NCBI GenBank assembly: GCA_036345935.2
Contig: JADWOT020001301.1
Location: 100,001 to 164,000, forward strand
Source of the DNA: Taenia hydatigena
Lineage: Eukaryota; Platyhelminthes; Cestoda; Cyclophyllidea; Taeniidae
DNA: 64,000 bases
Direction of reading: 5' to 3'
Shown here: piece by piece, positions 59,191-64,000 of the stretch
Layout of the letters: each line of letters opens with the position of its first letter
Position numbering within the stretch: the first letter of the stretch is position 1
Position numbers and translations under genes: made by a program
The notes under the pieces: model-generated
What the model saw: the letters and a program-made list of their open reading frames with translations, nothing else
Told to the model about the DNA's origin: nothing
Database searches by the model: none

Positions 59191-62081
59191 AGCAGCTGCA
59201 GTATCAGTCACAGTTGTTATCCAAATGCGAGGCCGTAGAGCGAATTTTATGAAGACGTAGGTATAATATCGCTGAATCGTCCTTCAAAACAGGCCATTTA
59301 GATTTGGGCTAGCGATTAGCGTCCCAGACGACGCCGCACCTACCAACCCTGGAAAGCAAAGCTGCAACTCTTCCTTTAACCATTCAGCTGTTGACTGATT
59401 GGTTGGTAGGTTGGTAGAAAAAGAAGAGCATCTGTGAAAGCAAAATGCATTTTAGGTCAAGTCTACCCGAGAGGCCCCAATTAAGCGCACACAAGTCAAG
59501 TATCGAACCAATACTTGGGAATGCTAAGCAGGACAGCTTTAGCGCAATGTTCAGCAATTATCATTTGAAGAGTGCCTTCGCCTTTCCGATACATACTTAT
59601 GTACCATAGTCGATGCCTTTATTTTTAATTGATACTGGCACAAACGCTGACTTTCGAACAATGAAATGCACACAGATTTCGTTCTACTCTAATATTTAAT
59701 AGTAAAAACAATTTGCTGTCTGCATTGTTCAATGAATGTAGATGAATGGCATAGTAATGCCCTCTTCTTAGTCCAATTTAACCAGATAGAACGGAATTTT
59801 TAACTCACTGTAGTCAATTCGAAATACCTCGCTCATAATGTTTGCAGAATTTTTATTCTATAAACGCTATTTGGTGATTCAAATTTCCATTGGGGACTGT
59901 TTGTCTTGCCTTCATGGCTCTAAAGAGGCGTGCAAATAGCACTAATGTTTACTCTTAAGTGTGAGATACTTAGGAACGTTGCTAGTATGTTTCGTTTGCC
60001 ATGCCAATAGCCAAAGTAGAGACGGAGGCTTCAGTAACCATAAATCCACATCAAAGTGCTAAACGCATAATCAAAGTATTACATTGATGGCCATCAGTCA
60101 GCGTCATATATACTGCCTCGCTGAATGGAACGACCAAGCATCCTCAACCGACATCTGAGCTGGTTCTCTCCACCTGACTATAAGGAAACATATTTGCAGT
60201 CAACAGATTGGAAACTTTGTTTGTGTATAGATTTCACCTTAACTTTTCCAACAATTTCAGGTTAAAGCACAGGGTCTGCTTACTGTCCCTTAGAGGTTCT
60301 AATCAAAGATAACACTACGAGGGCGCCAAAACCAAGTCCACTTGGAGCCTTTTGATCCTCTTTCCCTGACATTTCCTGCTTTAATGCAGTCAAATCCAGA
60401 ATTTAAAGCGAAGTTCCAGAAATCGCAGCAATTATCGCATTTCTGTCGCACGACATCAATTGAAAATTGCCATTAATCTGACGAATCTTTGGCATTTGAA
60501 TCCCAAACTAAGCAATTAGACTGTCTATTAACATGTTAGTTACACTTTACTCTGGCTTTTAACTTTTAAAGAAATAGAGTGAGTGTGCTAGTGATAAGCC
60601 GCAGTCGCTTGACGCTCTGAATTCCTTGAATAATAAGTAGGGTATTCATAACTTAAACGGGACATTCGGCATCCCGATTTTGCACATTTGATTTTCATGG
60701 ACCTTGTAAGACTCAGATTTGATAAATAATCTAACTGTTCGAGAATGTCCGACTGTTCGAACTTGATGCTCATTTGCCTCCAAAGTCAAAAGCAAAACAG
60801 CTGATTGGATAGAGGAGATGCGGAGAGGATGTAGGCCAAGGAGAGAGCTCTCCCAGAGGGCTGAGTAATCTGATCGCACCACGGTCTGCTCTAGCCACTT
60901 CGGTGGATGTGCACACCAAAATTCATTAGATAAAATGCATCGTGCCCTTTGCCTTGTTTCCAAATTGACGTCTTCTGGATGGGTTTACCTTTGCTAGACG
61001 TCACAGTGTAGACTGACTCGAAGACTATGAAGATTTCTGACAGCTACACTATGGTGAGATATAAATTGGGAAGCAATGAACAAGATAGAAAGTGCGGATT
61101 ATACAGTTGATTGATTGGGAAGCACAAACCCACACACACTGGCAAGAATGAGGCGAGTCACAATGTAGCCACGTGATGCAAGAGGACAACCCGTAAATCT
61201 AAGGATCCGGAATAGACTGACTTGCGACACGTGCGTAGGGCTTTAGTACTCAAAACAGGTCACGCACGTATACACAATTGCTTATATGCGTGTTAATGCC
61301 ACCACGGTATTCCCAGTTGCGCTTTCATTGCCTTCGCTTCTTGCCACTTTAGCATGTTGAGAAATTCCAGCTGAGCCGATCGCATTTATTAATGGTCTTT
61401 AAATTCAAAATATTCAATTTTACCTGGACAAATCATGTGGACATGCAACTTAACCGAAAACTCCAGAATCATATCCAAATTTGCGTTTAATCCTCTAATC
61501 CACTCCAGTCGCCAAGTTACTACCACTTGCAGACATTCTGTTCTCGACAGTTAACCAGCCACTTGGAAATTCTGTTATATTTTCGCTTCGCCTTTTAAAG
61601 CATGAAATGCAGAAGAGTATCCTGTAAGACATTCACATTTACACCATGAAATCATATTTGTTCATCTAACTTCAATTAAGTACTTTAAGCACGAATTCAA
61701 ATATCTTCTTCGCATCAAATTAGCTGTCACTTTTAACGTATTGTCTTACGAGCAAATAGCAATAAATTAGTGGGTGGTGCAATCCCATGATTGTACGATC
61801 AAAGGTAAAACTGCAGAATGACTGGTAATTTGACTTGTACCCGTTTTCGTCAGTCTACTTATGAGGGAATAAGTAGAGCCCGAGTAACTTTACCTACAGT
61901 GTGTAGTTTGTTAAAGATAGCGTGATTAAATAGTTTTGGTGTCAGCCTATTGAAGATAGATGACAGAATTTTACCATAACTGTGAGCGATCGAATCTACT
62001 GAAGCCTCCCCCCGAAGGTCGAGGCGGAGCTTTTGATTTCAGTCATGAGGGCAAGCAATCATTAGTGCGTAGTCAATAACT
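58707..62081 (-). repeat. Inverted repeat, right arm (3375 bp)
   Basis: Partner of 50187-53561. The outer edge falls between 62081 and 62082. There are no obvious direct repeats of flanking bases at the two outer edges. At the inner edges the flanks differ completely. Confidence 0.97.
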
Positions 62082-62839
62082 GTGAATATCTGGCTATAGC
62101 CCTAGTCCATATTACCTTTGCACCGCTCTGATGATACCGCGATGCCTTGAACGAACATTTGCTTTTACGAGTGGTCTTTGGATCATTCGTGTAAAGAATA
62201 TCGCGAAATGCCATTACAAATGTGAGTAAATGGATATCGAATACTGTAATCAGTTGAAGTCGGAAGGGTTAGCTGCAAGGTGAACAGAACCCGTCAACAT
62301 TCACCAGTCAGCGACGCCTGATTATAACCGTAACCCCAGAACTATCCACCACCGTTATTTGCCAGGTGGGTGGTGCTTGCCCATTAGGGCTCGTTGCTTA
62401 ACGCACATTGTGCGTGCTACTTAAGCATGTATATTTTGCTAGAATCCAATTCATAATTTCAATTACAATGTAGAGTCGAACCAAATGCAAGGCATCAAGG
62501 GATTCGCATGCCTTTAATGTTAATTCAACTAAAAATTGAACGATTCGATGCTGAGCTATTATCTGCTCATACCAATTTGGATGAATGGGATCGGATTGCA
62601 AGAAAATCAGATTTAAAAATTAGCAAACAGGATTAAACGAATAAGAAAAGGAAAGTAAATTAAGCGACCGATAGAGGAAAAACTTCTATTGGCGTGAGAT
62701 GCCAACACAGGTGTTCTGCGTGACATTCCTTTTGTTCCGCCTAGATAAAGAAGGTGCCATCACGACGTCTACTTGTGTGTCATTGCCAAAAAAATGTTTG
62801 CAATGACTGAGGTTTGGACTTGTGTAACCTCTACACACC
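62082..62839. other. No recognised gene
   Basis: Unique-looking sequence between the right arm and a microsatellite; nothing recognised. Confidence 0.4.
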
Positions 62840-62873
62840 ATCAATCAATCAATCAATCTCTCTCTCCCTCTCT
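62840..62873 (+). repeat. Microsatellite (ATCA)n followed by (TC)n
   Basis: About five ATCA units run into a CT-rich tract, immediately beside the 3' end of family A copy A5. Confidence 0.85.
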
Positions 62874-62884
62874 AAGTACTTCAC

Positions 62885-64000
62885 GCCAACCTGCTTATAG
62901 AATCGCAAATTCGCGGTACTTGGCATTAGATATTGAACATTTTAAGGACTTCTGCCCCACCCACCCCCAATTTCCCCATGCACTTACACTAAGTCTTCCC
63001 TTCTCTCATCCTCTCTCCTCCATAATAGAAGCGTTAATGATCCAATTGCGCCTTCTTGGACACTGCATTATGCGCGTTCCATTCGTAAATGCCATCCACT
63101 TCAATGGACACACTTAACCTTTCGTATCACAGTCCTTCACTGCGGTTAGAGCAGGAGCCTTGCCAAGCGAGCATGCCCTGGCATTCTACAAGAAGGTGGT
63201 GGGCACTGAACCATTGTTTCTCAGTGGCTGTGTGGTTGTGAGCGGCAAATGCCGATTTGATTGATTGGAAGACTTTTTGCTCAGAATGAATGGAACACGT
63301 GCCCGACATGTTCAGCAGTTCAAAGGGTGGCAGGAGCAGATTGCCGGTGAAGAAAGGCAGAGTAAGTAGGGTGGATAACATCTACGACTAGCAAAGGAGC
63401 CACTTACAAGGATTTTGACTCACTCACCACCGTTTACACATAAAGGCGATAAATTTTAGTGTACATTCGATTCATTCTCTCACTACACAACTACGTGACT
63501 GCAAGGGCCCTTCGTCCTTGGACAGTGTCGACTGGCTTAGCGTTGGTATCGCAGAAGATGCTTTTAGTCCCTGCCGTTTCTTTACTTTGGGTGCCGGATT
63601 CGCTTAGCATAATCGTTGTTTGACGACTTAATCATCCTGCTTTCTTTTTTTCAAAGGGCGTAAAATTGAGGTGAGGAAGTCCAGCTACTGCAACTAATTG
63701 TCGTAAATGGAGTCCGCAACAAGCCGTTCATACCATGGAATTCTCGAAATGAATAGACAACACAGAAGAAAAATTAGACTTCCTTCGCTTAAGAGCTTGC
63801 GCTGGCTGAATTTTGCAAAGTCCACTCGACTGTAAATCGCGTATTACTTCGAAGCTCCACTGCATGCACATTGACCAAGATTGCGAGATAATGTCAAACG
63901 AATTTGAGGCACATGACAGTTATTCGAATAAATAATTTCGCAACACTTCGCTATTTGACTGAATCTCATCTCCTCTTGCGGGTACTTGTTTGTCCTTTTG
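62885..64000 (-). repeat. Family A 3' part, copy A5 (leaves at the right edge)
   Basis: Reverse complement of A3 40400-41455 and beyond. It includes the conserved AFAAHNHTATEK block (63127-63276), AAGTCCTTA(A/T)AATG, and ACAAGCCGTTCATACC. The copy continues past the window. Confidence 0.8.

Noticed and set aside
50187..62081. Inverted arms as terminal repeats of a giant DNA transposon
   Set aside because: No recognisable termini, no target-site duplication, no transposase or polymerase in the spacer, and an inner boundary inside an older repeat.
1..64000. tRNA, rRNA or CRISPR features
   Set aside because: No GGTTCRANNCC box with a partner box and cloverleaf, no rRNA-like block, and no regularly spaced direct repeats were seen.

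Overview
This is eukaryotic, intron-bearing DNA, not a bacterial, viral or plasmid segment. No long uninterrupted gene, operon or ribosome-binding-site spacing is present. Coding signal comes as short open blocks bounded by AG acceptors with pyrimidine tracts and GT donors. Most of the window is old dispersed repeat. The texture (short exons, some very small introns, dense degenerate repeats, amplified gene fragments) fits a metazoan, and a flatworm such as a tapeworm is my guess. The taxon is inference only: no marker gene is present. All family names (A, C, D, G, K) are mine, and all similarities were found by eye.

Layout. 1-1750 is copy C1 of a long duplicated segment, whose inverted partner C2 lies at 45353-47087. 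3387-4559 (minus) holds three exon-like blocks. The largest, 602 nt, resembles the second BRCT repeat of 53BP1-type proteins, and a twin of exactly the same length lies at 31081-31682. Family A, an unclassified repeat of roughly 2.5-3 kb, occurs at 6.1-7.3, 17.4-17.8, 20.5-21.2, 24.2-24.6, 37.9-38.7, 39.1-41.5, 58.4-59.2 and 62.9-64 kb. Family K occurs at 13.8-16.4, 17.9-20.3, 24.6-24.9, 28.4-30.4, 47.5-49.4 and 53.6-55.1 kb. It carries decayed protein-kinase exons (glycine loop/VAVK, catalytic loop, APE-DVWS) with introns kept, and a reverse-transcriptase-like remnant lies in its 3' part.

Two places look like real spliced genes. At 26.27-26.99 kb (plus) two in-phase exons end in a stop codon. 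At 41.4-44.9 kb (minus) there is a cluster of up to nine small exons (28, 32, 33, 90, 117, 179, 198 nt and others) with good splice sites; I recognise neither product.

The most striking structure is a near-perfect inverted repeat. Arms 50187-53561 and 58707-62081 are each 3375 bp, with four mismatches and no indels by my base-by-base comparison, around a 5145-bp spacer. It is either a very recent inverted duplication or an assembly artefact. No rRNA, tRNA or CRISPR array was recognised.
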